Origin: Elusimicrobiaceae bacterium
GTDB lineage: Bacteria; Elusimicrobiota; Elusimicrobia; Elusimicrobiales; Elusimicrobiaceae
Direction of reading: 5' to 3'
DNA: 64,000 bases
Assembly (NCBI GenBank): GCA_017546175.1
Contig: JAFYXM010000010.1
Span: 234,134-298,133, forward strand
Positions 8,960-16,001 of the stretch are shown here, one piece after another (position 1 is the first letter of the stretch; each line of letters begins with the position of its first letter). The translations under genes and the position numbers were made by a program. The notes beneath the pieces were generated by a model. That model was not told the DNA's origin. It saw only the letters and a program-made list of their open reading frames with translations, and made no database searches.

Positions 8960-9118
8960 TAAAAAAGAGGGACCCGCTCACGCGGACCCCCCTGAGGTTA
9001 AACTAATTGCTCTTAAACCGTTTTCAAGCAAATAGTTTATTGCCTTTTCGGCAAATCTTTCGGTATTTTACGTCTAACTATCGGTAGAAAATCTATCCCG
9101 CACCCAAAGATGCGGGAT
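8960..9118 (-). ncRNA. Candidate small structured RNA downstream of tig
   Basis: No reading frame fits this stretch, but on the minus strand it shows the full layout of an RNA gene. There is a promoter at 9123-9151. A 10-bp perfect hairpin (CTATCCCGCA and its complement, 9093-9120) sits at the predicted 5' end. A small hairpin TTGCC/GGCAA follows (9040-9054), then a 12-bp stem with one mismatch (9000-9011 against 9027-9038). A terminator closes it (8969-8990, followed by a T-rich run). The terminator stem contains two G-U pairs that form only in the minus-strand RNA, which fixes the strand. I do not recognise it as 6S, 4.5S, tmRNA or RNase P RNA. The 5' hairpin could instead be the tig terminator. 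Confidence 0.5.
8961..8990 (-). terminator. Terminator with strand-specific G-U pairs
   Basis: Minus strand stem GGGGTCCGC / GCGGGTCCC with loop GTGA. Seven Watson-Crick and two G-U pairs form in the minus-strand RNA, where the plus strand would have A-C mismatches. It is followed by TCTTTTTT. It would end the candidate RNA gene or read-through from tig. Confidence 0.65.
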
Positions 9119-9120
9119 AG
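9093..9120. terminator. Perfect 10-bp hairpin after trigger factor
   Basis: CTATCCCGCA, 8-base loop, TGCGGGATAG. It may be the tig terminator (only a short ATTTTC follows on the minus strand) or the 5' hairpin of the candidate RNA, whose predicted start falls inside it. Confidence 0.5.
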
Positions 9121-9122
9121 AA

Positions 9123-9151
9123 ATCATAACATTTTACAGATTATTTTACAA
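9123..9151 (-). promoter_or_regulatory. Promoter overlapping the 3' end of tig, driving the candidate RNA
   Basis: Minus strand TTGTAA (9151-9146), exactly 17 bases, then TATGAT (9128-9123), with an extended TGT in front of the -10. The -35 lies in the last codons of tig. The expected start is near 9118-9116. Confidence 0.55.
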
Positions 9152-10430
9152 CAGCTTGTTCTTTGAGGAAATCAAAGACTTTGCGTTCATTCAAAGTAGC
9201 CAAGATGTGCTCTTTGCGTTCTTCAAAGAAAGCACGAATTTTCTTTTCATCGGCCTTGCTTTGAGCATTGGTGGTTAAGCTCTTGTCCAGCTCGGCTTGC
9301 CAATCGGCTTCCGTGGCTTGCAAGTTTTCTTTTTTAGCGATAGCGTGAATGATGTAGCCTACGCGCAAATCTTTTTCCACCGTGGGGCGGATGCGTTCTT
9401 CAAAGCTTTTGCGTTGTTCGGCAGAGAGTTGCTCCGGCTTCATTTGGGTCACGTTGCGTACGAAGTTATTTAAAGAGCTGTCGGTATATTCTTGTACCAA
9501 AGTTTCAGGCAAAGCAAACTCGTTGGTTTTGACCAAGTGGGCTTCAATTTGGGCCACCAAGTCACGGGCGGAGTTTTCTTTAGCTTCGGCATTCATGCCT
9601 TCTTGTACGCGGGCTTTTAAAGCGTCTAAATTATCAAAGCCCATATCTTTGGCAAAAGCATCGTCCAAGGTCGGCATAATTTTGTTTTTGATGTCATCTA
9701 CGATTACGTGGAAAGACAAAGTATCTTCGCCTTCTTTCACTTCATAATCTTTGGTGTCACCTTTTTTAAGACCTAAAATATTTTTGGCCAATTCCGGCAT
9801 GGTTTGCGGGGCAGCCATGTCAATGAGTTCGCTGTCGGCGCTGAGTTTGTAGTCATCTTGACCGTTGCGTTTGCCTTTGTATTGTACGACGGCATACACT
9901 TTTTCGTCAATGACGGCACCTTCGGCGGCGCTTTCTAAACGGGCATTGCCTTCTAAAATGCGTTGCAATTGAGCGGTTACTTCTTCTTCGGTAGCGGTTT
10001 CCGGTTTTTTGGTTACTTCAATGCCTTTGTAGTCTTTTACGTCAAATTCCGGAGCGACATCAACAGCAAGCTCAAAAGTAAAAGCTTGTCCGTCATTAAA
10101 GGTGGCAAAGTCTGCCTTGGTCAAAGACGGCAAGGTAACGGGGTTTAATTTGGTTTGTTCCAACGCGGCGGAAATGGCACTTTTAACAGCCAAGTCCAAG
10201 GCGCGTTCTTTAATATGTCCGGCAAAATTTTGTTTCACTAAATCAAGGGGTACTTTTCCGGCGCGGAAACCTTGCATTTGGGCGCGAGATTGTACTTGTA
10301 CAGCGGCGTTTTGAAAAGCTTTGGTAATAAGTTCCGGCGTAGCTTCTACGCTTAAAGTTACACGGCATCCTTCTTTAGATAATTGTTTGGCATTTACTTC
10401 GCCCGCCGCGGCGGTCTTAAAAATAGACAT
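9141..10430 (-). CDS. tig: Trigger factor, ribosome-associated chaperone
   Basis: Peptidyl-prolyl isomerase and holdase that binds the ribosome exit tunnel. 429 residues, the usual family length. The ribosome-binding signature is clear near residues 52-70 (QMQGFRAGKVPLDLVKQNF; canonical GFRxGKxP). An FKBP-like domain lies at about 150-240 (VQYKGKRNG, ILGLKKGDTKDYEVK). The helical C-terminal chaperone arms follow (LPETLVQEYTDSSLNNFVRN). The start at 10430 is supported by AAGGAGAG. The common tig-clpP-clpX order is not kept here: downstream comes a candidate RNA gene. The gene lies 31 bases downstream of tRNA-Leu on the same strand. Confidence 0.95.
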   Translation of the reverse strand: MSIFKTAAAGEVNAKQLSKEGCRVTLSVEATPELITKAFQNAAVQVQSRAQMQGFRAGKVPLDLVKQNFAGHIKERALDLAVKSAISAALEQTKLNPVTLPSLTKADFATFNDGQAFTFELAVDVAPEFDVKDYKGIEVTKKPETATEEEVTAQLQRILEGNARLESAAEGAVIDEKVYAVVQYKGKRNGQDDYKLSADSELIDMAAPQTMPELAKNILGLKKGDTKDYEVKEGEDTLSFHVIVDDIKNKIMPTLDDAFAKDMGFDNLDALKARVQEGMNAEAKENSARDLVAQIEAHLVKTNEFALPETLVQEYTDSSLNNFVRNVTQMKPEQLSAEQRKSFEERIRPTVEKDLRVGYIIHAIAKKENLQATEADWQAELDKSLTTNAQSKADEKKIRAFFEERKEHILATLNERKVFDFLKEQAVVK

Positions 10431-10460
10431 GATGTTCTGCTCTCCTTATATCAATAAAAG

Positions 10461-10542
10461 TGGACGGAGAGGGACTTGAACCCTCAAGGGTTTCCCCACA
10501 CGCTCCTAAGGCGTGCGCGTATACCAATTCCGCCATCCGTCC
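10461..10542 (-). tRNA. tRNA-Leu (anticodon TAG)
   Basis: Full cloverleaf on the minus strand: acceptor GGACGGA / TCCGTCC, D arm, anticodon stem CACGC / GCGTG around loop CTTAGGA (anticodon TAG), a long variable arm typical of tRNA-Leu, and T arm with GGTTCAAGTCC. The discriminator is A and CCA is not encoded. It lies 20 bases after tRNA-Lys, probably on one transcript. Confidence 0.95.
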
Positions 10543-10562
10543 AAGTTTTGTTTTTTAGAAAA

Positions 10563-10635
10563 TGGGCCATGTGAGGCTCGAACTCACGACCTTACGCTTA
10601 AGAGGCGTCTGCTCTACCAGCTGAGCTAATGGCCC
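10563..10635 (-). tRNA. tRNA-Lys (anticodon CTT)
   Basis: 73 nt on the minus strand: acceptor GGGCCAT / ATGGCCC, D arm TAGCTCAGCTGGTAGAGC, anticodon loop CTCTTAA (anticodon CTT), T arm with GAGTTCGAGCCTC. No encoded CCA. The outermost anticodon-stem position is G opposite A. Confidence 0.95.
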
Positions 10636-10651
10636 TAAATCGGTTCACTAG

Positions 10652-10660
10652 ATTATAGCA
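10652..10660 (-). promoter_or_regulatory. Extended -10 promoter for the tRNA pair
   Basis: Minus strand TGC then TATAAT (10657-10652), 16 bases before the tRNA-Lys 5' end. No clear -35; the TG extension would compensate. It is directly adjacent to the T-run of the upstream hairpin. Confidence 0.55.
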
Positions 10661-10709
10661 AAAAAAGAGCGGCAGCGGAGCATTTAGATTATGCTCAGGT
10701 ACTGCCTAT
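10660..10709 (-). ncRNA. Candidate ~50-nt hairpin RNA or attenuator upstream of the tRNAs
   Basis: Minus strand. A strong promoter (10716-10745) is followed almost at once by a bipartite stem-loop: GGCAG...CTGCC outside and GAGCAT / ATGCTC inside, 10671-10706. Seven T follow (10660-10666). The predicted transcript consists of little more than this terminator. It may be a very short RNA, or a promoter whose output is attenuated before the tRNA genes. No reading frame of note lies here. Confidence 0.4.
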
Positions 10710-10715
10710 AGAAGT

Positions 10716-10745
10716 ATTTTATCATATTTTTTATAAATCTGGCAA
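10716..10745 (-). promoter_or_regulatory. Strong promoter upstream of the hairpin/tRNA region
   Basis: Minus strand TTGCCA (10745-10740, five of six consensus), 18-base spacer, TAAAAT (10721-10716, five of six). Confidence 0.55.
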
Positions 10746-10769
10746 AACCTTGTTTTCGGAAATTTTTGC

Positions 10770-10798
10770 ATTACAGACAATCTAAAATTAGTTATAAT
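10770..10798 (+). promoter_or_regulatory. Promoter of the DUF885-like gene
   Basis: ATTACA (10770-10775), 17-base spacer, TATAAT (10793-10798); the leader to the ATG at 10832 is about 27 bases and contains GAGG. Confidence 0.5.
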
Positions 10799-10831
10799 AA
10801 ACTGTATCAATATTATACATTGAGGTATTGT

Positions 10832-12805
10832 ATGAAAAAATTGCTTTGCGCTTTACTTAGTACCTGCTTGCTTGTCGCTCCGTCGGCACAAGCTTTTGAC
10901 TTGGGCGACTTTGACAACATTGACGCCATTATGGAAGACAATGCCCTCACCGATACGGCCAATCGTTACGGCTCTATCCAATTGTCTTTCTTTCCGGAGC
11001 TTGCCACTCGCTTAGGGTTTGAGTCGGCCAATAATAAACTGGACCAACGCACACCGGAACGTGATGCACAAGCTTTGCGCGCCTATAATGTGGTGGAAGA
11101 ATCTTTTGCTGATGTTGACCGCAAAAGCCTTTCTGAAGCTAAAAAAACGGAATATGACATTTTGCAAGGGCGTTTGGCATACGACCATTGGAAATTAAAC
11201 CGCAACCGTTCGGCACTTGATCCGCTGCTTTACGCAGAGGTATTTGATGCCATTCAAGATTTGCGCTTAAAACAACTCAATTATCAAGACTTGCAAGACC
11301 GCGATCTTACCGCCCGCGTTAATGAGTTGGTTTCCACCGCGGACCAAGCCCAAAGAAACCTCGTCAATCCCCCCTCTTTCTTGGCCCAAATCGCTATGGA
11401 AAAAGCTTACTATGCTTATTTGTCTTTTGACGAAATTGCCCAATATATGCTTTCCCGCGCTCAAGACGACGTAAGCCGCAGCCAAGTGCGCACCGATGCC
11501 CGCGCCGCCAAAAAAGCCATCAAAGATATGTTTGAGCTTTTTAAACGCTTGGCGCAGGAAAATCAGGAACAAGATTTTCGCTTGGGAGAAAGAAATTATA
11601 ATTTCACGTTAAATAATCTGTACTTCATCCACGAAAAACCCCGCGCCTTGAAAAAAATGTTGGATAAAAACTTCCTGACCGCCCAGCAAAACTTGGCCAA
11701 AGCTTTAGAAGCATTTGCCTTGCCTACGGATATGGAAGAAGAAACCTTATTGGAAGATATCCACATCCCGGGGGAAGAAGTTTCTGCCGAAGAAGGAGTG
11801 ACCGTCAGCAGCATTGAGGCCGAAAATCTTGAAGAAGCTACTTTGGAAGAAGAGGCCGCTGCTCCCGCTCCTGTAAAAAAGGAAAAGAAGAAAAATAAAG
11901 ATAAAAATGAGCCTTTGGTCAAAGCTGCCGATTTTTATAATATCGCCGGCCGCTTGACTGAGGGAGTAAAAAATCAGAACTTCGTGTCTGCCTTAACCAA
12001 AGAATCTGCTAATCTTATCAAATTCTTTATTCAAGACGACACTTTGCCCGTATCCGGCATCAAATTTAAAATCAAACAAATGCCGACTTACTATGCCTAT
12101 TTGCAGCCGTATCGCTTTATGCCTCCTTTTGGCTCTCAAGGCAATCCGGTGTATGATTTCTTCTTGCGTGTACCGTCTGGCAATGAAAGCACCAAACAAG
12201 AAATGCTCAACCGCGACTTCAACTTGCCTACGTTGAAACTTTTGATGGCAGGCCAATTGGTCCCCGGTTTGGCTTATCATGCCACTTACAGCACACCTAA
12301 CTTGTCTGCTTTCCGCAAAATGTACCCCGTGCCGACCTTGCAAAACGGTTGGGAAGTATATGCCCAACACATTGCCAGCGAGCGCGGATACATTATCACG
12401 GACGAAGAACTCTTGTTCTTGGCATGGGCCGACTATGTTCGCGCGGCGCAAGCCTTGGTGGACTATTCTTTACATACGGAAGAATTTAGCTACGGACAAG
12501 CTCTTTCTTGGTTAACCGAAAAACACGGCTTTGAAAAAGCCCAAGCCGAAGCCATGCTTAAACAAATAGCCGCCGATCCTGCCAAATCCGTCAGCTACAT
12601 CTATGGTTATGAAGCATTGAAGAACTTGCGTGCCAAATATCAAAAGAAACAAGGCAAAAAGTTCTCTTTGGGCGATTTTAACTCCAAAGTAATGGAAATG
12701 GGCTTTATCCCTGCAGACCGCTTGGAAACCGAGATGGAAATTGCTTTTAAAGCCGAAAAATCTAAAATTACGCAAGCTTTAAGCACTCCATTTTACATGG
12801 ATTAA
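10832..12805 (+). CDS. Secreted DUF885-family protein, probably catalytically inactive
   Basis: 657 residues from the ATG at 10832 (TGAGGT in front; a longer reading from 10766 has no support). The signal peptide is MKKLLCALLSTCLLVAPSAQA, so the product is periplasmic or exported. The all-helical layout and the segments ATRLGFES and NGWEVYAQHIASERGY match the DUF885 family of gluzincin-like metallopeptidases, where the corresponding motif reads like EGWALYAE. At the family's HE.xPGHH zinc site this protein instead reads GQLVPGLAYH, so the His-Glu pair and both later His are replaced. An acidic, then Lys-rich insert (about 315-370) splits the middle. Function unknown; a non-enzymatic role is inferred. 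Confidence 0.65.
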   Translation: MKKLLCALLSTCLLVAPSAQAFDLGDFDNIDAIMEDNALTDTANRYGSIQLSFFPELATRLGFESANNKLDQRTPERDAQALRAYNVVEESFADVDRKSLSEAKKTEYDILQGRLAYDHWKLNRNRSALDPLLYAEVFDAIQDLRLKQLNYQDLQDRDLTARVNELVSTADQAQRNLVNPPSFLAQIAMEKAYYAYLSFDEIAQYMLSRAQDDVSRSQVRTDARAAKKAIKDMFELFKRLAQENQEQDFRLGERNYNFTLNNLYFIHEKPRALKKMLDKNFLTAQQNLAKALEAFALPTDMEEETLLEDIHIPGEEVSAEEGVTVSSIEAENLEEATLEEEAAAPAPVKKEKKKNKDKNEPLVKAADFYNIAGRLTEGVKNQNFVSALTKESANLIKFFIQDDTLPVSGIKFKIKQMPTYYAYLQPYRFMPPFGSQGNPVYDFFLRVPSGNESTKQEMLNRDFNLPTLKLLMAGQLVPGLAYHATYSTPNLSAFRKMYPVPTLQNGWEVYAQHIASERGYIITDEELLFLAWADYVRAAQALVDYSLHTEEFSYGQALSWLTEKHGFEKAQAEAMLKQIAADPAKSVSYIYGYEALKNLRAKYQKKQGKKFSLGDFNSKVMEMGFIPADRLETEMEIAFKAEKSKITQALSTPFYMD

Positions 12806-12818
12806 AAACCAAATTAAA

Positions 12819-12846
12819 AACCCCCGCCGAAAGCGGGGGTTTTTTG
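12819..12846 (+). terminator. Rho-independent terminator
   Basis: AACCCCCGC, CGAAA, GCGGGGGTT followed by TTTTT, 13 bases after the DUF885-like stop. Confidence 0.9.
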
Positions 12847-12869
12847 ATGTAAAAATCAAAATCTGAGAA

Positions 12870-13376
12870 TTAAAACATTCCTCTCATACTTTTACAAACT
12901 TTGGCCGCTATACCGCTGCTATCGTAAGCTGTAAGCGGATGACATTCTATCTTATCCGGATAGCTGGAATATCTATAATAAAATGTAATTTTTAGTTTCG
13001 CTTTTTGTAGACAGTTATTATATGTTCCATCGGAAGTAGGACAATAAGTTGCACTTAGATACCCAAGTGCTGCCTCTTGTTGTGAATGATTATCTATTCT
13101 CCACGCTGCGTTGCAAAAGCATGAATTTTCTTCTTTAGAGACAATCTCACATTCCCCGGGAATACCGATATCCAAATTAGCTAATTTAAAAGAATACTCC
13201 CCATTTTCCAAATAATATCTTTCTTGAGATTCTTTGATAGCCTTTAATAGAGGGGTTTGGCTGAGCAAACGTGTTTTCATTACAGCCACCTGATATTGCG
13301 GCAGAGCCACAGCTGACAAGATACCGATAATCAACACTACCACCAACAGCTCAATGAGCGTAAAACCTTTCTTCAT
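12870..13376 (-). CDS. Type IV pilin-like protein
   Basis: 168 residues. The class III prepilin signal MKKG/FTLIELLVVVLIIGIL is cleaved after Gly by PilD, leaving N-methyl-Phe and the conserved Glu5. The hydrophobic helix continues to YQVAVMKTRLLSQ. The globular part has seven Cys, including CNAAW and CKSMRGMF near the C-terminus, suggesting disulphides. The start has GGGAGG in front. It stands alone between terminators, like most pilins in this window, so it is probably expressed separately from the pilus machine. Whether it is a main pilin, a minor pilin or an unrelated secreted product cannot be told. Confidence 0.9.
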   Translation of the reverse strand: MKKGFTLIELLVVVLIIGILSAVALPQYQVAVMKTRLLSQTPLLKAIKESQERYYLENGEYSFKLANLDIGIPGECEIVSKEENSCFCNAAWRIDNHSQQEAALGYLSATYCPTSDGTYNNCLQKAKLKITFYYRYSSYPDKIECHPLTAYDSSGIAAKVCKSMRGMF

Positions 13377-13420
13377 TCTAACCTCCCTTTTATTTATGGT
13401 ACAAAAAATTGTACTAAAAA

Positions 13421-13449
13421 AAAAAAACGAGTCAAGACCTGACTCGTTT
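13421..13449 (-). terminator. Terminator after the MgtE_N-CBS gene
   Basis: AAACGAGTCA / TGACTCGTTT stem with a long T-run on the minus strand (A-run at 13416-13428). It can also act on the plus strand, where TTTTTTTT follows. Confidence 0.8.
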
Positions 13450-13467
13450 TTTTTAAACTAATTATTT

Positions 13468-14211
13468 CTAAAACCAACCGAAACGCTTTTTGGCAGGGGC
13501 AGGTGATGCCGTTATATTACCGTTTAACACGCCCAACAATATACCGTCTGGATCCGTTACGGGCACTGTGGGTTGACCCTGTTCCATGATGCTCTGTGCT
13601 TGGGCGGCCTCTTGCTGAGGGTGCAGAGCTTGCACCTCACTCATCACGGATCCGGCCGTAGAAACGGGCGCATAAAAGGCCAGTTCCGCCGTACGGATAA
13701 AACCTTTGAGCTTGCCGTTTTTATCGGTTACAAAACAAGCGGCAGGCAATTTTTTACGCGGCAAAGTTTTGAGTTTTTCCACCATATCGGATAGCTTATT
13801 TTCTGTACGAAAAGCCAAAAAATCAGTACTCATTAGCGCCCCGGCACTGCCCTCTTTCCAAGCAGTAGCTTTTTGGAGCATTTGCACAAAATGAGCCGGA
13901 AGCAAAGTCTTCATTTTTTCCCGTTGCGGCACAGAAAACGCGGCAAAAATCTCGGCCGCTTTTTGCACGTCTAACCGTGCCAGCACATGTGCCCCTTGTC
14001 TGGCAGGCAAACGGCGCAAAATGGCGGCTGCTTTGCCTGCTTCCATCGGGTTTAAGCACAAAATCACAAACTCCGCCTTTAACGGTTTTAACAGCATGAC
14101 CGCTTCGTGCGTAGCCAACCCTGCCAAAGCTTTGGCAGCAGCAACAGGCGCAGCGGAAATAAACTTTTCCGTTACCCAAGAATTTAAGTTTGTGTTTGTC
14201 GCGTTTATCAT
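13468..14211 (-). CDS. Soluble MgtE N-domain/CBS protein lacking the channel
   Basis: 247 residues from the ATG at 14211 (a TTG at 14217 is possible). Residues about 20-115 resemble the MgtE_N superhelical domain (AAAILRRLPARQGAHVLARL, KAAEIFAAFSVPQREKM). A CBS pair follows, introduced by the MgtE-like junction GSAGALMSTDFLAF. In MgtE magnesium channels these cytosolic domains sense Mg2+ and gate a five-helix pore; here the protein stops after the CBS pair (ends KKRFGWF) with no membrane helix. Related soluble MgtE_N proteins occur in flagellar operons (FliG-like fold). No Shine-Dalgarno sequence is seen and a possible -10 TGTAAT lies six bases before the ATG. Role unknown. Confidence 0.65.
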   Translation of the reverse strand: MINATNTNLNSWVTEKFISAAPVAAAKALAGLATHEAVMLLKPLKAEFVILCLNPMEAGKAAAILRRLPARQGAHVLARLDVQKAAEIFAAFSVPQREKMKTLLPAHFVQMLQKATAWKEGSAGALMSTDFLAFRTENKLSDMVEKLKTLPRKKLPAACFVTDKNGKLKGFIRTAELAFYAPVSTAGSVMSEVQALHPQQEAAQAQSIMEQGQPTVPVTDPDGILLGVLNGNITASPAPAKKRFGWF

Positions 14212-14217
14212 ATTCAA

Positions 14218-14223
14218 ATTACA
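14218..14223 (-). promoter_or_regulatory. Possible -10 for a leaderless start
   Basis: Minus strand TGTAAT (14223-14218) separated from the ATG at 14211 by six bases (TTGAAT). Weaker than the four other cases of this spacing. Confidence 0.3.
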
Positions 14224-14247
14224 ACTTTAAAAAAATCCTGTTTTTAT

Positions 14248-14253
14248 TATAAT
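14248..14253 (+). promoter_or_regulatory. -10 element for the AlbA_2 gene
   Basis: TATAAT about 50 bases upstream of the ATG at 14304, inside an A+T-rich divergent intergenic region. No convincing -35 was found. Confidence 0.4.
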
Positions 14254-14303
14254 AAATATTAAAGGGGTTGCGCCGCAGACGAACGGCCCGACAAGGGGGA
14301 CTT

Positions 14304-15470
14304 ATGTTTTTTGACAAACCTGTAAACGACTTAACCTTTGACGATGTGGTGGCTTTCTGCCAAAAGCAAATTCCGGAGGGAAAACAACTTGATTACAAAT
14401 ATCTCCTCCCTAAAAATAAAGAAAAATTTGCCAAAGTCATCGCCTCCTTTGCCAATGCCATGGGCGGCACGGTCATCATCGGCGTTAATGATGATAAGAA
14501 CGACAAGCCCCGCGCTCCTTTCACCGGTATTGCCTACCATGAAAAAATGCGAAATACCATTGAAGACATTATCCAAACATACATTGACCCTATCGTTTTT
14601 GTAGACGTAAATATTTGTGTCAATAAAGCAGGGGACCGTATGTTCGTGGTGGTCAATATTCCGCAAAGCAATTTAACCCCCCACTTGGTCGGCAAACTCA
14701 AACGCACCTATATCCGCACGGGCCAAAGCAGCCGCCCCGAAGTAATTGCCCACCCCGAAAAATTGCCATGGCTGTTAGATCATCGCAAAAAATCTGAAAA
14801 TTTGCGCCATATTTTGTATGACAAGGCCGAAAGCCATTTTGAAAATTATTTAAAAACAAAAAACGTGAGCTCTCAGGGCCTTTCGGTGGCTACTCTTTCG
14901 CTCATGCCGCATTACCCTGAAGAACCGCTGACAGATTACCGACACATTCCAGATTTGATTTATGCGTGCAAAGATTGTTCCCCCGCCCAACAAACCATGA
15001 CCCTGCAACCGGTGCAAGACGGCATGGCCGCTATAGACGGAGCACGCGGGGTGCACCGCGTAGTGGAGTTCAACTCTTACGGCTTACTCATGGACAAGTG
15101 GGCCGTGGCCGAAAATATCCAATTTAACGGTCATGACACTTTGGCGGTAAATTTTGAACACGTTGCCCAAAGAACAGCCGAGTTTTTTCAATGTGCGCTG
15201 ATTTTCCTAAACAAACTTTCGTTTGGCGGCCCTTTGTATTTTAGATTTAAAATGAACAACACCCGCGGTTTGCGTGCCCACTTGGCAGATAAAACCGCTA
15301 CCGTGCTGGAAGATTATATCCGCATGGATGAAGTGTATAATATTACCGAAATTTCTGCCCGCTTGCCTGAAATCTTACGCAATACCCTGCAAGCGGCCGC
15401 ATGGTCTTTGGGACTACGTATTAGCGAAGACGAAATACAGAAACTCATCTTACGACTTATTAAAAAATGA
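14304..15470 (+). CDS. AlbA_2/Schlafen-type putative DNA-binding protein
   Basis: 388 residues from the ATG at 14304, which has AAGGGGG in front; the longer reading from 14268 begins in non-coding sequence. Residues about 20-140 form an AlbA_2 (Schlafen AAA_4-like) domain: KQLDYKYLLPKNKEKFAKVI, then SFANAMGGTVIIGVNDD, then RTYIRTGQSSRP. This domain occurs in transcription regulators and some nucleases. The C-terminal half (about 150-388) is not recognised. The stop overlaps the start of a pilin gene (ATGA), so the two are translationally coupled; no function for that pairing is known to me. Confidence 0.75.
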   Translation: MFFDKPVNDLTFDDVVAFCQKQIPEGKQLDYKYLLPKNKEKFAKVIASFANAMGGTVIIGVNDDKNDKPRAPFTGIAYHEKMRNTIEDIIQTYIDPIVFVDVNICVNKAGDRMFVVVNIPQSNLTPHLVGKLKRTYIRTGQSSRPEVIAHPEKLPWLLDHRKKSENLRHILYDKAESHFENYLKTKNVSSQGLSVATLSLMPHYPEEPLTDYRHIPDLIYACKDCSPAQQTMTLQPVQDGMAAIDGARGVHRVVEFNSYGLLMDKWAVAENIQFNGHDTLAVNFEHVAQRTAEFFQCALIFLNKLSFGGPLYFRFKMNNTRGLRAHLADKTATVLEDYIRMDEVYNITEISARLPEILRNTLQAAAWSLGLRISEDEIQKLILRLIKK

Positions 15471-15937
15471 GAAAAGCATTCACAATCATAGAAATGTTGG
15501 TAGTGGTGCTGATTATCGCCGTTTTAACGGCGGTCGCAGTGCCCTATTATCAAAATGCCGTGCAAAGCGCGCGCAACAGCGAGGCCATGATTTGGTGGGA
15601 ACAGGTAAAGAGATTCGGCTCTTTTAAACGCTTAAACGAAGACCGAGCCCACCGCATGGAAAAAGAAGCCAACGAACGCTTAAAACATTTTACGCTGCAA
15701 ATTGTTTGCCGCGAAAAAGAAGCCAACTCCTCTGAACCCTGCTGGGAAGCGCGGCTGAATTTGCAAGATTCAACCCAAGCCATTCAATATTATCTCACTT
15801 CTCAGAAAAATTTTACAGAGCTGTTGTGCGTCCCCTTAAACAGCCGAGGAGAAAGATTCTGCCAAGCTCAATCCGGCCAAGAAAACGGCCCCGACGCACA
15901 AGTAGAAGATTTGCCCGCATATATACTAAGAAACTGA
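15467..15937 (+). CDS. Type IV pilin-like protein coupled to the AlbA_2 gene
   Basis: 156 residues. A short prepilin leader (MRKA) precedes FTIIEMLVVVLIIAVLTAVAVP; the residue before the cleavage point is Ala instead of the usual Gly, which prepilin peptidases tolerate but less well. Glu5 is present. The globular domain contains CREKEANSSEPCWE and a GERFCQ segment like the xxFC motif of other pilins in this window. Its ATG lies within the stop of the preceding gene. A short CGCG-containing palindrome (15938-15957) separates it from kdsA. Confidence 0.85.
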   Translation: MRKAFTIIEMLVVVLIIAVLTAVAVPYYQNAVQSARNSEAMIWWEQVKRFGSFKRLNEDRAHRMEKEANERLKHFTLQIVCREKEANSSEPCWEARLNLQDSTQAIQYYLTSQKNFTELLCVPLNSRGERFCQAQSGQENGPDAQVEDLPAYILRN

Positions 15938-15986
15938 TCCTTTCGCGCACGCGTAAGGAAATCACTATAGAAAAATGGCTTAAATT

Positions 15987-16001
15987 TGCTATGATGTATA
16001 T
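15987..16001 (+). promoter_or_regulatory. Extended -10 directly in front of kdsA (leaderless start)
   Basis: TGC then TATGAT (15990-15995), six bases (GTATAT), then the kdsA ATG at 16002. Transcription would begin at or next to the start codon; no Shine-Dalgarno sequence exists. Confidence 0.6.

Noticed and set aside
8960..9118. Identification of the structured region as 6S RNA, 4.5S RNA or tmRNA
   Set aside because: It does not show the closed rod of 6S, the SRP tetraloop region or a tRNA-like end; left as unassigned.
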